The notes beneath the pieces were generated by a model, which saw nothing but the letters and a program-made list of their open reading frames with translations, searched no databases and was not told the DNA's origin. From Aliivibrio sifiae (GTDB lineage Bacteria > Pseudomonadota > Gammaproteobacteria > Enterobacterales > Vibrionaceae): a stretch of 64,000 bases of DNA. Location: contig NZ_MSCP01000001.1 in assembly GCF_002954715.1 (NCBI RefSeq), positions 2,451,523-2,515,522 of the forward strand. The letters are read 5' to 3'. This document shows positions 48,711 through 60,193 of this stretch, in pieces. The translations under genes were made by a program, and so were the position numbers. Each line of letters begins with the position of its first letter. Positions within the stretch are counted from its first letter, which is position 1.

Positions 48711-49172
48711 TTAGATCTCTGGGAAATCGAGATCATACGTATCTTTAAATAATTTCTCCGTTTGCCACCTAACAATATATCTGTCCACCGCCTCTATAGC
48801 CTGCTCTGCTTTCTCTTCAGCCTGTCTTTGACCAGGAGAAAGCGCTCCTCGATAGATAACTTTGTCAAAATGATAAACCCCTATTATGCTTCCTGATAAT
48901 GCTGTTGGCCTTTCTTTTACCGTTAGATTGACGTCTAAATCATTATGCTTACTGTTCATTTTTATCGAAAACGAAAAATAAAAATCTTTACCTAGACGAG
49001 TTAATGTTCTGTCTATTATTAATCCATCAATTTCAACAAGATCATCGACCTCATCAACACTGCTCTCTTCTAAAGCTTTTGGTGACTCTAAAATTATTCT
49101 ATTTTCAGCACCATTAACAATAAGAGGAAATAAAAAGAAAATGCATATTTTAAATAAAATATAAAGTTTCAT
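48711..49172 (-). CDS. csgE: curli periplasmic chaperone CsgE
   Basis: Periplasmic adaptor that caps CsgG and gives substrate specificity. 153 residues with a signal peptide (about 1-21). The family region IDRTLTRLGKDFYFSFS, VKERPTALSGSIIGVYHFDKVIYRG and LSPGQRQAEEKAEQA (in pieces) is clear. Its start codon overlaps the csgD stop codon (TAATG), so translation is probably coupled. Confidence 0.93.
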   Translation of the reverse strand: MKLYILFKICIFFLFPLIVNGAENRIILESPKALEESSVDEVDDLVEIDGLIIDRTLTRLGKDFYFSFSIKMNSKHNDLDVNLTVKERPTALSGSIIGVYHFDKVIYRGALSPGQRQAEEKAEQAIEAVDRYIVRWQTEKLFKDTYDLDFPEI

Positions 49173-49813
49173 TATTTTAATCCTTCAAAATCATAACCTT
49201 TGGCCCAGAGCATTGCTTGTAACCTATTTCTTACATTTAATTTTTTAAATACATTATGCAAATGTGTCTTAACTGTATTCTCACTAACAAAAAGAGCACT
49301 CGCTATATCAACATTTGATGAACCAAATGAAAGAAGTTGTAATATTTCTTTTTCTCTTGTCGTTAGAGATACAGATGTCGTTAATATCCCATTTTGTTTT
49401 GAACGATATATTGAAATTAAGTCATTCGTTACTTTACGGCTAAGCCATAATTCACCATCAATTATCTTCTTAACACCTTCAGATATAATATTGACATTAT
49501 CTCTTTCATAAAAAACACCAACAACACTGGGATATTTCATTATATTTTTTGTTATATTCTCGTCAGTTACATTAAATAATATTTCTTTCGCCTTTATCTT
49601 ATACTCCGTTATTACAGATAAATATTGCTTATATTTTTTATCTGTTTGATTTTTAAAATCCAAAATAACTAACATTTCATCATCTTGATTTCCTTTAGTA
49701 CTTAGTACCTCACAGTCAACTATCATTATTTTTTTATTAGATGTTTTCTCTAATAAATCAATAAGTAAAGAAGAGTACAAAGTTGGGTTTGAAGATAAAT
49801 AATAAATGTTCAT
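49172..49813 (-). CDS. csgD: LuxR-type curli regulator CsgD
   Basis: 213-residue regulator (E. coli CsgD 216). An N-terminal receiver-like domain is weakly conserved; the C-terminal LuxR helix-turn-helix LTTREKEILQLLSFGSSNVDIASALFVSENTVKTHLHNVFKKLNVRNRLQAM (read in pieces) is strong and resembles E. coli CsgD, including ALFVSENTVKTHLHN. In enterics CsgD activates csgBA. It heads csgDEFG and is divergent from csgBA, the standard layout. The gene is visibly AT-rich. Confidence 0.9.
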   Translation of the reverse strand: MNIYYLSSNPTLYSSLLIDLLEKTSNKKIMIVDCEVLSTKGNQDDEMLVILDFKNQTDKKYKQYLSVITEYKIKAKEILFNVTDENITKNIMKYPSVVGVFYERDNVNIISEGVKKIIDGELWLSRKVTNDLISIYRSKQNGILTTSVSLTTREKEILQLLSFGSSNVDIASALFVSENTVKTHLHNVFKKLNVRNRLQAMLWAKGYDFEGLK

Positions 49814-50070
49814 CTCTGCCCTCCATAAATGTTGTTATTTAAAACTAGTTCAAAAAGACTATATATCCACCGAATTATTAAGTAATAACTAAGTAGTTCA
49901 TCGCTTGTTTCATTTTTGAGAAAAAATAATCACAATAAAAGCAGCACTTCTAGTACTTTAGTTTATTTATCTTATTAATAAATATCATAATAAAGTTTAT
50001 GGTGCTTCTCTGAGTAAATTCCATACTTTTTAGGTAGCAAATGAGCTATCAAGAAAAGAGGGATACTGAT
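49814..50070. promoter_or_regulatory. divergent csgD/csgB promoter region
   Basis: 257 bases, very AT-rich, between the divergent curli operons. It must hold both promoters, but I could not assign a convincing -10/-35 pair or CsgD box by eye. Confidence 0.5.
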
Positions 50071-50640
50071 ATGAAAAAATTATCAGTAAATTATCTTTAT
50101 TTATTAATGGCTGTCAGTAGTTATACATATGCAGATTTAGATTTAGGTATCAATGAATTTAATGCACCTAACGAGCTAACTGAATTATCAGAGCTCAATA
50201 CTGGTCATAGCAATAATGCCATTGTAGAACTGACTAATTCGACCAATTCTCGAATAACTATTGTCCAACATAATGTAAATGGAGTGGGAAGTAATAAAGC
50301 AAAAGTAAAACAAGCTGGTTATAACAATACAGCGGCAGTATTACAGCTTGGGAGCAATAATACAGGGCTAGTCATCCAAAATGGTAACAATAATTCCGCC
50401 TCCCTAGATCAATGGGGTACAAATCATGAAGGCGCTATTTTACAAAATGGTAATGATAATATCGCCCATTTAAGACAAACGGGTAATGACAAGCAAAATG
50501 TAGTAAACCAAACAGGTGATTCAAATATTGCAGCGGCAGTGAATAAAAATAATGGTGCAGGTTTTTCCATTAATCAGACTGGCAATCAAGGAATTATCTT
50601 AGTAAATGGAATGGATAGATTCATATCCATCATAAATTAA
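50071..50640 (+). CDS. csgB: curlin minor subunit, CsgB-like nucleator
   Basis: 189-residue secreted protein with signal peptide 1-21 (ending YTYA). From about residue 55 it has five or more curlin repeats of the N-x-A-x-x-x-Q-x-G-x-x-N type (VLQLGSNNTGLVIQNGNNN, LDQWGTNHEGAILQNGNDN, LRQTGNDKQNVVNQTGDSN). That is the canonical pattern, close to CsgB. Expected to nucleate CsgA polymerisation on the cell surface. ATG 50071 has GAGGG upstream; a GTG/ATG ten codons earlier (50041) would spoil the signal peptide. Followed by csgA with a 22-base gap. Confidence 0.88.
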   Translation: MKKLSVNYLYLLMAVSSYTYADLDLGINEFNAPNELTELSELNTGHSNNAIVELTNSTNSRITIVQHNVNGVGSNKAKVKQAGYNNTAAVLQLGSNNTGLVIQNGNNNSASLDQWGTNHEGAILQNGNDNIAHLRQTGNDKQNVVNQTGDSNIAAAVNKNNGAGFSINQTGNQGIILVNGMDRFISIIN

Positions 50641-50662
50641 AATCATTTCAAGGAAGTTTATT

Positions 50663-51607
50663 ATGAAAAAGCTAGCAATCGCAATCTCAACTATCTTACT
50701 TTCTGGTGCAGTTTATGCCGGAAATACAGCAGATGTAGAGTTATTTAATGCAGATGATAATGACATTAATATTTTCCAATTATCTCCAGCTGTTGGTAAT
50801 GACGCCGATGTATTAATCAGAAATTCAGATGATAATGAAGTCGATGTTTATCAAATGGGCCGCCATAACGAAGCTGTAGTTCGAGCTCGTAATGGCAGTG
50901 ATGATAATGACCTAATGATAGAGCAAGATGGCCGCCATAATAGAGCTGTACTAAAAGCCCGCTTTGGTAGTGATGATAATAACTTATCTATTGAGCAAGA
51001 TGGTCGTAATAATCTAGGTAAAGTTCTTGCTTATGGCAGTGATGATAACAATGGATTAATAGATCAACGTGGACGAAGCAATAAAGCCAATATCAATTTT
51101 GATAGTGCAGAAAATAATGTAAATAATAAAATTGTACAAAGAGGGCGTCGAAACGAAGGTGATATAAGCATCATGGGAGGTTCAGACAATGGAACTCTTA
51201 AAATTCACCAAAAAGGACATGATAACGATTCTACAATCCATGTTTATGGTGGGTCAGGTAATGATGCATTAACAAAAATTAATGGTAATGACAACACAAC
51301 TTATACTGCATTCTATGCAGGTGCATCAGACAATGATACGAACATACGTATGAAAAATGATTCACTAGATAACACTGTTTACGCAGTTGTTGTTGGTGGT
51401 AGCTTTAATGAAGCAGATGTAACAATTGATGCAAGTAATGATAACTATCTTACTGTTGCTCAATGGGGCAGTGACTCTGATGCTACTCTTACTTTAGAAA
51501 ACGGTTCAAATAATAACTGGATGATGGTTAACCAAACTAACAATGATTCAGCTACAGTTATGGCAGATAATAGTAGTAATAATATTGTTGTAATCACACA
51601 ATTATAA
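50663..51607 (+). CDS. csgA: curlin major subunit, divergent Asp-rich CsgA
   Basis: 314-residue secreted amyloid subunit, about twice the length of E. coli CsgA (151). Signal peptide 1-19 (AVYA, then GNTADVELF). The mature part is about twelve units of 22-25 residues. The clearest read I-x-Q-D-G-R-H-N-x-A-V-x-x-A-x-x-G-S-D-D-N. The first strand keeps the curlin Gln (IEQ, VYQ, IDQ, IVQ, IHQ) and the turn Asn, but the second strand usually lacks the second Gln and ends in an acidic GSDDN turn. Near the C-terminus repeats become irregular. AAGGAAG precedes ATG 50663. Cotranscribed with csgB; no csgC follows. Confidence 0.85.
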   Translation: MKKLAIAISTILLSGAVYAGNTADVELFNADDNDINIFQLSPAVGNDADVLIRNSDDNEVDVYQMGRHNEAVVRARNGSDDNDLMIEQDGRHNRAVLKARFGSDDNNLSIEQDGRNNLGKVLAYGSDDNNGLIDQRGRSNKANINFDSAENNVNNKIVQRGRRNEGDISIMGGSDNGTLKIHQKGHDNDSTIHVYGGSGNDALTKINGNDNTTYTAFYAGASDNDTNIRMKNDSLDNTVYAVVVGGSFNEADVTIDASNDNYLTVAQWGSDSDATLTLENGSNNNWMMVNQTNNDSATVMADNSSNNIVVITQL

Positions 51608-51635
51608 TTACTGCTACATAACTATTTAAAATATA

Positions 51636-51666
51636 AAAAAGCCCTGTATTTCTACAGGGCTTTTTA
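51636..51666. terminator. bidirectional terminator between csgA and rpoC
   Basis: GCCCTGTA/TACAGGGC with a 4-base loop between A-run and T-run; ends the csgBA and rpoC transcripts. Confidence 0.93.
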
Positions 51667-51687
51667 TTTAGCGTATATCGAAATCAA

Positions 51688-54600
51688 TTACTCTTCAGAA
51701 GAGAAACCTGCATTCAATAGTGCAGCTAAGTTATCAGTCGCTTGCTCAGCAGATGGCGCTTCTTGCGCTGCTGCTTTTTGCTTTTGACGTTCTTGGTGGT
51801 ACGCGAAACCTGTACCCGCTGGAATTAGTCGACCAACGATTACGTTTTCTTTCAGACCACGTAGCTCATCACGCTTACCAGAAACAGCTGCTTCAGTAAG
51901 TACGCGCGTCGTTTCTTGGAACGATGCAGCAGAGATGAACGACTCAGTAGCAAGAGACGCTTTAGTAATACCTAGTAGATCACGTTCGAAACGAGCTGGT
52001 TGTTTGCCTTCTGCTTCAAGCAGACGGTTTGCAATCGTTACGTTAGCGAATTCTAGTTGCTCACCTTCAAGGAAGGTAGAGTCGCCAGAATGTGTAATCG
52101 TACACTTACGTAGCATTTGACGAACGATAGTTTCAATGTGCTTATCGTTAATCTTAACGCCTTGTAAGCGGTATACTTCTTGAACTTCGTTAGTGATGTA
52201 TTCAGTCACTGCATGGATACCACGTAAACGTAGGATATCGTGCGGAGTTTCTGGACCATCAGAGATAACATCGCCACGTTCAACTTTATCACCATCAAAG
52301 ATGTTAAGTTGACGGTGTTTATGAATCATTTCTTCATAAACTTCGTTGTTATCGTCACGAGTGATCAATAAGCGTACTTTACCTTTAGTTTCTTTACCAA
52401 ACGCAACAATACCTGCGTGCTCAGCAAGAATTGCTGGCTCTTTAGGTTTACGAGCTTCAAATAAGTCCGCAACGCGTGGAAGACCACCGGTAATATCTTT
52501 AGTACCACTTGACGCTTGAGGAATACGAGCTAGTGTTTCACCGATACCTACGTTACCACCATCTGCAAGGTTAACAATCGCCTTACCAGGTAGGAAGTAT
52601 TGTGCTGGCATTTCTGTGCCAGGGATCATGATGTCACGACCATTCGCATCAACAAGTTTCACTGTTGGACGCATGTCTTTACCAGCAGAAGCTCGCTCAG
52701 CCGCATCAAGGATAACAATTGAAGATAGACCTGTTAACTCATCAGTTTGAGTCGTAATTGTCACACCATCAATCATGTCCACGAATTGAACTTGACCTTG
52801 TACTTCTGTGATGATTGGCATTGTATGCGGGTCCCAAGCGGCGATCTTATCGCCTTGAACCACTGCATCACCATCTTTCTTAGAAAGAATAGTACCGTAA
52901 GAAAGCTTATAGCTCTCTTTTGTACGGCCATGCTCGTCAATAACTGTCAATTCAGAAGCACGAGAAGTAATAACTAAGTTACCTTCGCCATTTGTTACGT
53001 GCTTAGCATTATGAAGTTTAATCGAACCTGTCGTTTTAACTTGAATGCTGTTGTCTGCTGCAGCCGTAGATGCCGCACCACCGATGTGGAACGTACGCAT
53101 CGTTAGCTGTGTACCAGGTTCACCGATTGATTGAGCAGCGATAACACCTACTGACTCACCTTGGTTTACCATGTGGCCACGAGCCAAGTCACGACCGTAA
53201 CAGTTAGCACAACAACCGAAGTCAGCTTCACAGCTTACTACTGAACGTACTTTAATTTGGTCAACTGAGTTTTCTTCAACGATTTGACACTGCTTCTCAT
53301 CAAGAAGCGTGTTACGTGGAAGAAGAATCTCATCTGTACCTGGTTTCAATACATCTTCAGCAACCACACGACCTAGAACACGCTCGTGTAGAGGCTCTTT
53401 AACATCACCACCTTCAATTAGAGGGATCATGGTTACACCTTCCAGTGTTCCACAGTCATCTAAGTGAACGACAACATCTTGAGCAACGTCAACTAAACGA
53501 CGAGTCAGGTAACCTGAGTTCGCTGTTTTAAGTGCTGTATCGGCAAGACCTTTACGCGCACCATGCGTTGAGATGAAGTATTGGTTTACGTTTAGACCTT
53601 CACGGAAGTTCGCCGTGATAGGTGTTTCGATGATTGAACCATCAGGTTTCGCCATCAGACCACGCATACCAGCAAGCTGACGAATCTGAGCTGCAGAACC
53701 ACGAGCACCGGAATCGGCCATCATGTAAACGCTGTTAAACGATTCTTGTTGCTCTTCTTCACCATCACGGTTAAGCACTGTTTCTGAAGACAAGTTATCC
53801 ATCATCTCTTTAGCAACTTGTTCATTCGTTGCTGCCCAGATATCGATAACTTTGTTGTAACGTTCGCCTGCAGTTACAAGACCAGATTGGTACTGTTCTT
53901 GAATTTGCTTAACTTCTTCTTCTGCATCAGCAACTTTAGTGTACTTAGCATCAGGGATAACCATGTCATCGATACCAACAGACGCACCAGACAATGCTGC
54001 GTATGCGAAACCGGTGTACATGATTTGGTCAGCAAACACTACTGTGTCTTTTAGACCAAGAGAACGGTATGCTTCGTTTAGTAGGTTAGAGATTTGCTTC
54101 TTACCTAACTTCTGGTTAATGATGCTGTAAGGAAGACCTTCAGGAACGATCTGCCATAGCATTGCACGACCAACAGTCGTATCAACCAGTTTAGTTTCAC
54201 GAGTTTCAATACCGTTTTCATCACGAAGAACTTCTGTGATTCGAACTTTAACGCGAGCATGTAACTCTGCACAACCTGTACGGTATGCTTTCTCAGCTTC
54301 AGCAAAACCTTCAAGGTACATGCCTTCGCCTTTCGCGTTAATTTTGTCACGTGTCATGTAGTACAGACCTAATACAACATCCTGAGAAGGAACGATGATT
54401 GGGTCGCCTGATGCTGGCGACAGAATGTTATTCGTCGACATCATTAGGGTACGTGCTTCTAATTGAGCTTCCAGAGTTAGAGGTACGTGTACCGCCATCT
54501 GGTCACCATCGAAGTCGGCGTTATATGCCGCACACACAAGTGGGTGAAGCTGAATCGCTTTACCTTCGATTAGTACTGGTTCAAACGCTTGAATACCAAG

Positions 54601-55893
54601 ACGGTGAAGTGTTGGTGCACGGTTAAGCAGTACTGGGTGTTCACGAATTACGTCATCTAGGATATCCCAAACGATCGCTTCTTCACGCTCTACCATTTTC
54701 TTAGCAGCTTTGATTGTCGTAGCAAGGCCACGACCTTCTAATTTGCTGTAGATAAATGGTTTAAATAGTTCAAGTGCCATCTTCTTAGGAAGACCACACT
54801 GATGTAGACGAAGGTATGGACCTACTGTAATTACAGAACGACCAGAATAGTCTACACGTTTACCAAGCAAGTTCTGACGGAAACGACCTTGTTTACCCTT
54901 GATCATATCAGCAAGAGATTTCAGAGGACGCTTGTTAGAACCTGTAATCGCACGACCACGACGACCGTTATCAAGCAGCGCATCAACAGACTCTTGCAGC
55001 ATACGTTTTTCGTTACGTACAATAATGTCTGGTGCAGCTAGGTCTAAAAGACGCTTCAAACGGTTGTTACGGTTAATCACACGACGGTATAAGTCATTTA
55101 GATCAGACGTAGCAAAACGACCGCCATCTAGTGGTACTAGAGGACGAAGATCTGGCGGAAGTACTGGTAGAACAGTTAAGATCATCCACTCTGGATTATT
55201 TCCAGATTGAACGAATGCTTCTACAAGTTTCAAACGCTTAGTCAGTTTCTTACGTTTTGTTTCAGAGTTAGTTGTTTCTAGCTCTTCACGCATGTTCTCG
55301 ATTTCAGCTTGCATGTCCATTGAACCAAGCAAGTCTTTAATCGCTTCTGCACCCATCTTAGCAGTAAATTCGTCACCGAACTCTTCTAGCTTATCAAGGT
55401 ATTCTTCTTCAGAAAGAAGTTGGCTGCGCTCTAAGTCAGTCATACCTGGCTCTGTAACCACATATGATTCAAAGTAAAGTACACGTTCGATATCACGTAG
55501 AGGAATGTCCATTAACAAACCAATACGAGATGGAAGTGACTTAAGGAACCAGATGTGTGCAACAGGAGACGCAAGCTCAATGTGGCCCATACGGTCACGA
55601 CGAACTTTAGTTTGCGTTACTTCTACGCCACATTTTTCACAGATAACACCACGGTGCTTCAGGCGCTTATATTTACCACATAAGCACTCGTAGTCTTTAA
55701 CTGGGCCAAAGATACGTGCACAGAAAAGACCGTCACGTTCTGGCTTAAAGGTACGATAGTTGATTGTTTCTGGCTTTTTAACTTCACCAAAAGACCATGA
55801 ACGAATTTGGTCAGGTGAAGCAAGACCGATTTTGATTGCATCAAATTCTTCAGTCTTATGTTGTGCTTTCAGAAACTTTAATAAGTCTTTCAC
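51688..55893 (-). CDS. rpoC: RNA polymerase subunit beta-prime
   Basis: 1401 residues (E. coli 1407). N-terminal zinc ribbon [20 protein letters not shown], the catalytic magnesium loop NADFDGDQM, second zinc site ([19 protein letters not shown] region), trigger loop region and conserved C-terminus. The start is GTG at 55893 (GTGAAAGACTTATT), as in E. coli. Preceded on the minus strand by a hairpin with T-run in the rpoB-rpoC gap. The gene ends at the terminator shared with csgA. Confidence 0.98.
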   Translation of the reverse strand: MKDLLKFLKAQHKTEEFDAIKIGLASPDQIRSWSFGEVKKPETINYRTFKPERDGLFCARIFGPVKDYECLCGKYKRLKHRGVICEKCGVEVTQTKVRRDRMGHIELASPVAHIWFLKSLPSRIGLLMDIPLRDIERVLYFESYVVTEPGMTDLERSQLLSEEEYLDKLEEFGDEFTAKMGAEAIKDLLGSMDMQAEIENMREELETTNSETKRKKLTKRLKLVEAFVQSGNNPEWMILTVLPVLPPDLRPLVPLDGGRFATSDLNDLYRRVINRNNRLKRLLDLAAPDIIVRNEKRMLQESVDALLDNGRRGRAITGSNKRPLKSLADMIKGKQGRFRQNLLGKRVDYSGRSVITVGPYLRLHQCGLPKKMALELFKPFIYSKLEGRGLATTIKAAKKMVEREEAIVWDILDDVIREHPVLLNRAPTLHRLGIQAFEPVLIEGKAIQLHPLVCAAYNADFDGDQMAVHVPLTLEAQLEARTLMMSTNNILSPASGDPIIVPSQDVVLGLYYMTRDKINAKGEGMYLEGFAEAEKAYRTGCAELHARVKVRITEVLRDENGIETRETKLVDTTVGRAMLWQIVPEGLPYSIINQKLGKKQISNLLNEAYRSLGLKDTVVFADQIMYTGFAYAALSGASVGIDDMVIPDAKYTKVADAEEEVKQIQEQYQSGLVTAGERYNKVIDIWAATNEQVAKEMMDNLSSETVLNRDGEEEQQESFNSVYMMADSGARGSAAQIRQLAGMRGLMAKPDGSIIETPITANFREGLNVNQYFISTHGARKGLADTALKTANSGYLTRRLVDVAQDVVVHLDDCGTLEGVTMIPLIEGGDVKEPLHERVLGRVVAEDVLKPGTDEILLPRNTLLDEKQCQIVEENSVDQIKVRSVVSCEADFGCCANCYGRDLARGHMVNQGESVGVIAAQSIGEPGTQLTMRTFHIGGAASTAAADNSIQVKTTGSIKLHNAKHVTNGEGNLVITSRASELTVIDEHGRTKESYKLSYGTILSKKDGDAVVQGDKIAAWDPHTMPIITEVQGQVQFVDMIDGVTITTQTDELTGLSSIVILDAAERASAGKDMRPTVKLVDANGRDIMIPGTEMPAQYFLPGKAIVNLADGGNVGIGETLARIPQASSGTKDITGGLPRVADLFEARKPKEPAILAEHAGIVAFGKETKGKVRLLITRDDNNEVYEEMIHKHRQLNIFDGDKVERGDVISDGPETPHDILRLRGIHAVTEYITNEVQEVYRLQGVKINDKHIETIVRQMLRKCTITHSGDSTFLEGEQLEFANVTIANRLLEAEGKQPARFERDLLGITKASLATESFISAASFQETTRVLTEAAVSGKRDELRGLKENVIVGRLIPAGTGFAYHQERQKQKAAAQEAPSAEQATDNLAALLNAGFSSEE

Positions 55894-55912
55894 ATTCGGC
55901 TCCTGTAAGGAG

Positions 55913-55937
55913 AAAAAAGGCGCTCGGCGAGCGCCTT
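55913..55937 (-). terminator. terminator-like hairpin in the rpoB-rpoC gap
   Basis: AAGGCGCTC (55917-55925) and GAGCGCCTT (55929-55937) form a perfect 9-base stem with a 3-base loop; on the minus strand six T follow. It has every formal feature of an intrinsic terminator but sits inside the rpoBC operon. Downstream of it the rpoC ribosome binding site (AGGAG) could pair with a nearby CTCCT. Confidence 0.7.
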
Positions 55938-55964
55938 ATATTCTACCGAACAATCTCAATGAGA

Positions 55965-58900
55965 TTATTCTTCGTCTTCTAACTCGATGTTGATACCAAG
56001 TGAGCGGATTTCTTTCAACAATACGTTGAATGATTCTGGCATACCTGGTTCCATACGATGATCGCCATCTACGATGTTCTTATACATCTTAGTACGACCG
56101 TTCACGTCATCCGACTTGACGGTTAGCATTTCTTGTAGGGTATATGCAGCACCATATGCTTCAAGTGCCCATACTTCCATCTCACCGAAACGCTGTCCAC
56201 CGAACTGAGCTTTACCACCAAGTGGTTGCTGAGTTACAAGGCTGTAAGAGCCGGTAGAACGTGCGTGCATCTTGTCATCAACTAAGTGGTTTAGTTTTAG
56301 CATGTACATGTAACCAACAGTTACAGGACGCTCAAACGCATCACCAGTACGACCATCAAACAGTTTCAACTGACCAGATTCTGGTAGATCAACAAGTTTT
56401 AATAGCTCTTTAATTGATGATTCTGGAGCACCATCAAAGATTGGTGTTGCGATTGGTAAACCACCGCGTAAGTTCTTAACTAATGTACGAACTTCGTCAT
56501 CAGACAGTGCAGCGATGTCTACTTCTTGGCGAGTTTCACCAAGATCGTATACTTTTTGTAAGAAGTTACGGAACTTATGTAGTTCTTGTTGCTCTTTAAG
56601 CATTTGGTTAAGTTTATCACCAACACCTTTTGCAGCAAGACCCATATGAACTTCAAGAATTTGACCGATGTTCATACGAGAAGGTACACCCAGTGGGTTC
56701 AGTACGATATCTACTGGCTGACCTTTTTCATCATAAGGCATGTCTTCAACAGGATTAATCTTAGAGATTACACCCTTGTTACCATGACGACCCGCCATCT
56801 TATCACCAGGCTGAATACGACGTTTTACCGCTAGGTAAACTTTAACGATTTTCAGTACGCCCGGAGCAAGATCATCACCTTGAGTGATCTTACGACGTTT
56901 AGTTTCGAATTTCTTATCGAACTCTGCTTTAAGCTCATCATATTGCTCAGCAAGCTGCTCAAGTTGATTTTGTTGTGATTCATCATCAAGAGTGATTTCT
57001 AACCACTGCTTGCGATCCATCGCATCAAGCTTAACTTCAGAAGTACCTGCAGCAATTAGAAGTGTGCGAACACGTGCTAATAAGCCACCTTCAAGAATCT
57101 GGAATTCTTCAGTGATGTCTTTCTTAGCTTCTTTAAGCTGCATTTGTTCGATTTCTAGAGCACGTTTGTCTTTTTCAACACCATCACGAGTAAATACTTG
57201 TACATCAATGATAGTACCTGAAACAGAGTTTGGTACACGTAGAGAAGAATCTTTAACATCAGATGCTTTTTCACCGAAGATAGCTCGTAGTAGCTTCTCT
57301 TCAGGAGTCAGTTGAGTTTCGCCTTTAGGCGTTACTTTACCAACTAGGATGTCACCACCCTTAACTTCAGCACCAATGTAAACAATACCTGATTCATCAA
57401 GTTTAGACAGCGCAGCTTCACCTACATTAGGGATATCTGCAGTGATCTCTTCTGAACCAAGTTTAGTATCACGAGCCACACAAGATAATTCTTGAATATG
57501 GATTGTCGTGAAACGGTCTTCCTGAACTACACGCTCAGATACAAGGATTGAATCCTCGAAGTTATAACCATTCCAAGGCATGAACGCGATACGCATGTTC
57601 TGACCAAGTGCAAGCTCACCAAGATCCGTTGAAGGACCATCAGCAAGTACATCACCACGAGTTACAGGTTCACCAGGAAGTACTGTAGGACGTTGGTTGA
57701 TACACGTATTTTGGTTAGAACGAGTATACTTAGTTAAGTTGTAGATATCGATACCAGCTTCGCCAGGTACCAGTTCTTCTTCGTTCACTTTAATAACGAT
57801 ACGAGAAGCATCTACTGACTGAACCATACCGCCACGTTTAGCAACAGCAGTTACACCTGAGTCAACAGCTACATTACGTTCAATACCGGTACCAACTAAA
57901 GGCTTATCAGCTCTTAGTGTAGGTACTGCTTGACGTTGCATGTTCGCACCCATTAGGGCACGGTTCGCATCATCGTGTTCTAGGAACGGGATAAGCGATG
58001 CAGCTACAGATACAACTTGGTTTGTCGCGACATCCATATACTGGATGTGTTCACGAGGGTGCAGTCCAGATTCACCTTTCTGACGAGCGATGATAAGTTC
58101 ATCAGCAAAAGTACCTTCTTCTGTTAACACGGCATTCGCCTGTGCAATAACAAAAGTACCTTCCTCGATAGCAGATAGGTAATCAACATCTTCAGTAACG
58201 ACACCATCTACAACACGACGATATGGAGTTTCTAGGAAACCATACTCGTTACATTGTGCAAATGCTGATAATGAGTTAATTAGACCGATGTTTGGACCTT
58301 CTGGTGTTTCGATTGGACATAGGCGACCATAGTGAGTCGCGTGTACATCACGAACTTCGAAACCAGCACGCTCACGAGTTAGACCGCCAGGACCTAAAGC
58401 AGAAATACGACGTTTATGCGTAACTTCTGACAATGGGTTATTCTGATCCATAAATTGAGATAGCTGTGAAGAGCCAAAGAATTCTTTAACTGCAGCTGAG
58501 ATCGGCTTAGCATTGATAAGATCTTGAGGCATAATTGCATCAAGGTCACCAAGACTTAAACGCTCACGAACAGCACGTTCTACACGAACTAAACCAACAC
58601 GGAATTGGTTTTCTGCCATTTCGCCAACAGAACGAATACGACGGTTACCAAGGTGATCGATATCATCAACCTCGCCTTTACCGTTACGAATATCGATCAG
58701 CTTGCGCATAACCTCAATGATATCTGTTTCATCAAGAATGCCAGCGCCTTCATCGTTATCGCGACCAATTGAGCTATTGAACTTCATACGACCAACAGTC
58801 GATAAGTCATAGCGATCTTCAGAGAAGAATAGGCTTTCAAATAATGATTCAGCAGCTTCTTTTGTTGGTGGCTCGCCTGGGCGCATCATACGATAAACTT

Positions 58901-59993
58901 CAACTAGTGCCGATAAACGGTCAACTGTTGAATCTGCACGTAAAGTGTCAGAAATGTATGCACCATGATCAAGGTCATTCGTAAATAACACTTCGATCTT
59001 TTTGTGGCCAGCTTGAGATAAATTAGCAAGATCTTCTAAGCTAAACTCTTGGTTAGCTGCGATAATGATCTCACCAGTATCTTCATTCACATAATCGTGA
59101 GAAGCTACTTTACCTACGATATAATCTACTGGTACTTCGATATAATTTACTTCGTCTTTCGTCAATTGACGAATATGACGCGCAGTAATACGACGACCGG
59201 CTTCAACATAAACTTTGCCGTTCGATTCAATATCAAATGTTGCAGTCTCACCACGTAAACGCTCAGGAAGTAATTCCATCATCAGCGTTTGGTCTTTCAC
59301 TTCAAATACAACTTTATCGAAGAATAAATCTAAGATTTCTTCTGTTGTTTTACGAAGTGCACGTAAGATGATCGTTGCTGGTAATTTACGACGACGGTCG
59401 ATACGTACGAATAAGTTATCCTTAGGATCGAATTCGAAGTCTAACCATGAACCACGGTAAGGAATTACACGTGCGTTATAAAGAACTTTACCAGATGAAT
59501 GGGTTTTACCCTTATCGCTGTCGAAGAAGACACCTGGGCTGCGGTGCAGCTGGGATACGATAACCCTTTCAGTACCATTGATTACAAAAGTACCATTGTC
59601 TGTCATAAGCGGAATTTCGCCCATGTAGACTTCTTGTTCTTTAATGTCTTTTACCGTGCCTGCAGGTGCGTCTTTATCGTACACAACTAAACGCAGTTTA
59701 ACGCGTAGAGGTGCAGAATATGTAACACCGCGGATTTGACATTCTTTAACGTCAAATTCTGGCTCACGGAGATTGTAGCTAACGTATTCTAGCTTAGAGT
59801 TGCCGTTATAGCTCTGAATTGGAAAAACAGAACGGAAAGCAGCCTCAAGACCGTATTGCCCTTCAGGATCTTGCTCGATAAACTTAGTAAAAGAATCAAG
59901 CTGGATCGATAGCAAGTATGGTATGTCCAACACTTGTGGACGCTTACCAAAATCCTTACGGATGCGCTTTTTCTCTGTATAAGAGTAAACCAT
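55965..59993 (-). CDS. rpoB: RNA polymerase subunit beta
   Basis: 1342 residues, same length as E. coli Rpo[23 protein letters not shown] start, rifampicin-cluster region [33 protein letters not shown] (in pieces) with the wild-type Ser, Gln, Asp, His and Arg residues present, so no classical resistance change is seen. ATG 59993 follows GAGGA. Downstream of an attenuator-like terminator after rplL. Confidence 0.98.
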   Translation of the reverse strand: MVYSYTEKKRIRKDFGKRPQVLDIPYLLSIQLDSFTKFIEQDPEGQYGLEAAFRSVFPIQSYNGNSKLEYVSYNLREPEFDVKECQIRGVTYSAPLRVKLRLVVYDKDAPAGTVKDIKEQEVYMGEIPLMTDNGTFVINGTERVIVSQLHRSPGVFFDSDKGKTHSSGKVLYNARVIPYRGSWLDFEFDPKDNLFVRIDRRRKLPATIILRALRKTTEEILDLFFDKVVFEVKDQTLMMELLPERLRGETATFDIESNGKVYVEAGRRITARHIRQLTKDEVNYIEVPVDYIVGKVASHDYVNEDTGEIIIAANQEFSLEDLANLSQAGHKKIEVLFTNDLDHGAYISDTLRADSTVDRLSALVEVYRMMRPGEPPTKEAAESLFESLFFSEDRYDLSTVGRMKFNSSIGRDNDEGAGILDETDIIEVMRKLIDIRNGKGEVDDIDHLGNRRIRSVGEMAENQFRVGLVRVERAVRERLSLGDLDAIMPQDLINAKPISAAVKEFFGSSQLSQFMDQNNPLSEVTHKRRISALGPGGLTRERAGFEVRDVHATHYGRLCPIETPEGPNIGLINSLSAFAQCNEYGFLETPYRRVVDGVVTEDVDYLSAIEEGTFVIAQANAVLTEEGTFADELIIARQKGESGLHPREHIQYMDVATNQVVSVAASLIPFLEHDDANRALMGANMQRQAVPTLRADKPLVGTGIERNVAVDSGVTAVAKRGGMVQSVDASRIVIKVNEEELVPGEAGIDIYNLTKYTRSNQNTCINQRPTVLPGEPVTRGDVLADGPSTDLGELALGQNMRIAFMPWNGYNFEDSILVSERVVQEDRFTTIHIQELSCVARDTKLGSEEITADIPNVGEAALSKLDESGIVYIGAEVKGGDILVGKVTPKGETQLTPEEKLLRAIFGEKASDVKDSSLRVPNSVSGTIIDVQVFTRDGVEKDKRALEIEQMQLKEAKKDITEEFQILEGGLLARVRTLLIAAGTSEVKLDAMDRKQWLEITLDDESQQNQLEQLAEQYDELKAEFDKKFETKRRKITQGDDLAPGVLKIVKVYLAVKRRIQPGDKMAGRHGNKGVISKINPVEDMPYDEKGQPVDIVLNPLGVPSRMNIGQILEVHMGLAAKGVGDKLNQMLKEQQELHKFRNFLQKVYDLGETRQEVDIAALSDDEVRTLVKNLRGGLPIATPIFDGAPESSIKELLKLVDLPESGQLKLFDGRTGDAFERPVTVGYMYMLKLNHLVDDKMHARSTGSYSLVTQQPLGGKAQFGGQRFGEMEVWALEAYGAAYTLQEMLTVKSDDVNGRTKMYKNIVDGDHRMEPGMPESFNVLLKEIRSLGINIELEDEE

Positions 59994-60062
59994 GGGGTTC
60001 CTCAGCTCGCTGATAAGTGACCCGAACCGTCCGCCTTCGAAAGGTTGGGACAGTGACTAATA

Positions 60063-60137
60063 ACACTGTTTTCTGTAGGACATAATCTCTGATTGAGACT
60101 ATGTTTTTTGCTCGGATATAGGGACTTTAAACAGTGT
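60063..60137 (-). promoter_or_regulatory. long hairpin in the rplL-rpoB gap
   Basis: ACACTGTTT (60063-60071) pairs with AAACAGTGT (60129-60137) and, inside it, ACATAATCTC (60080-60089) with GAGACTATGT (60095-60104), one mismatch. The form and place match the RNase III cleavage site in the E. coli rplL-rpoB gap. Confidence 0.55.
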
Positions 60138-60162
60138 GAAATTACCCTAAACCCTACAGCGC

Positions 60163-60193
60163 AAAAAGGCCGGTGGTTAATAAACCACCAGCC
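60163..60193 (-). terminator. partial terminator (attenuator) between rplL and rpoB
   Basis: On the minus strand GGCTGGTGGTTTA and TAACCACCGGCC form a near-perfect stem followed by TTTTT, 33 bases after rplL. In E. coli a leaky terminator at this place lowers rpoBC expression relative to rplJL. Confidence 0.85.

Noticed and set aside
50700..51600. Short DNA repeats (GGCAGTGATGATAA-like) that might be a CRISPR or tandem array
   Set aside because: They are codon-level repeats of the curlin protein in an intact reading frame; spacing and divergence do not fit CRISPR.
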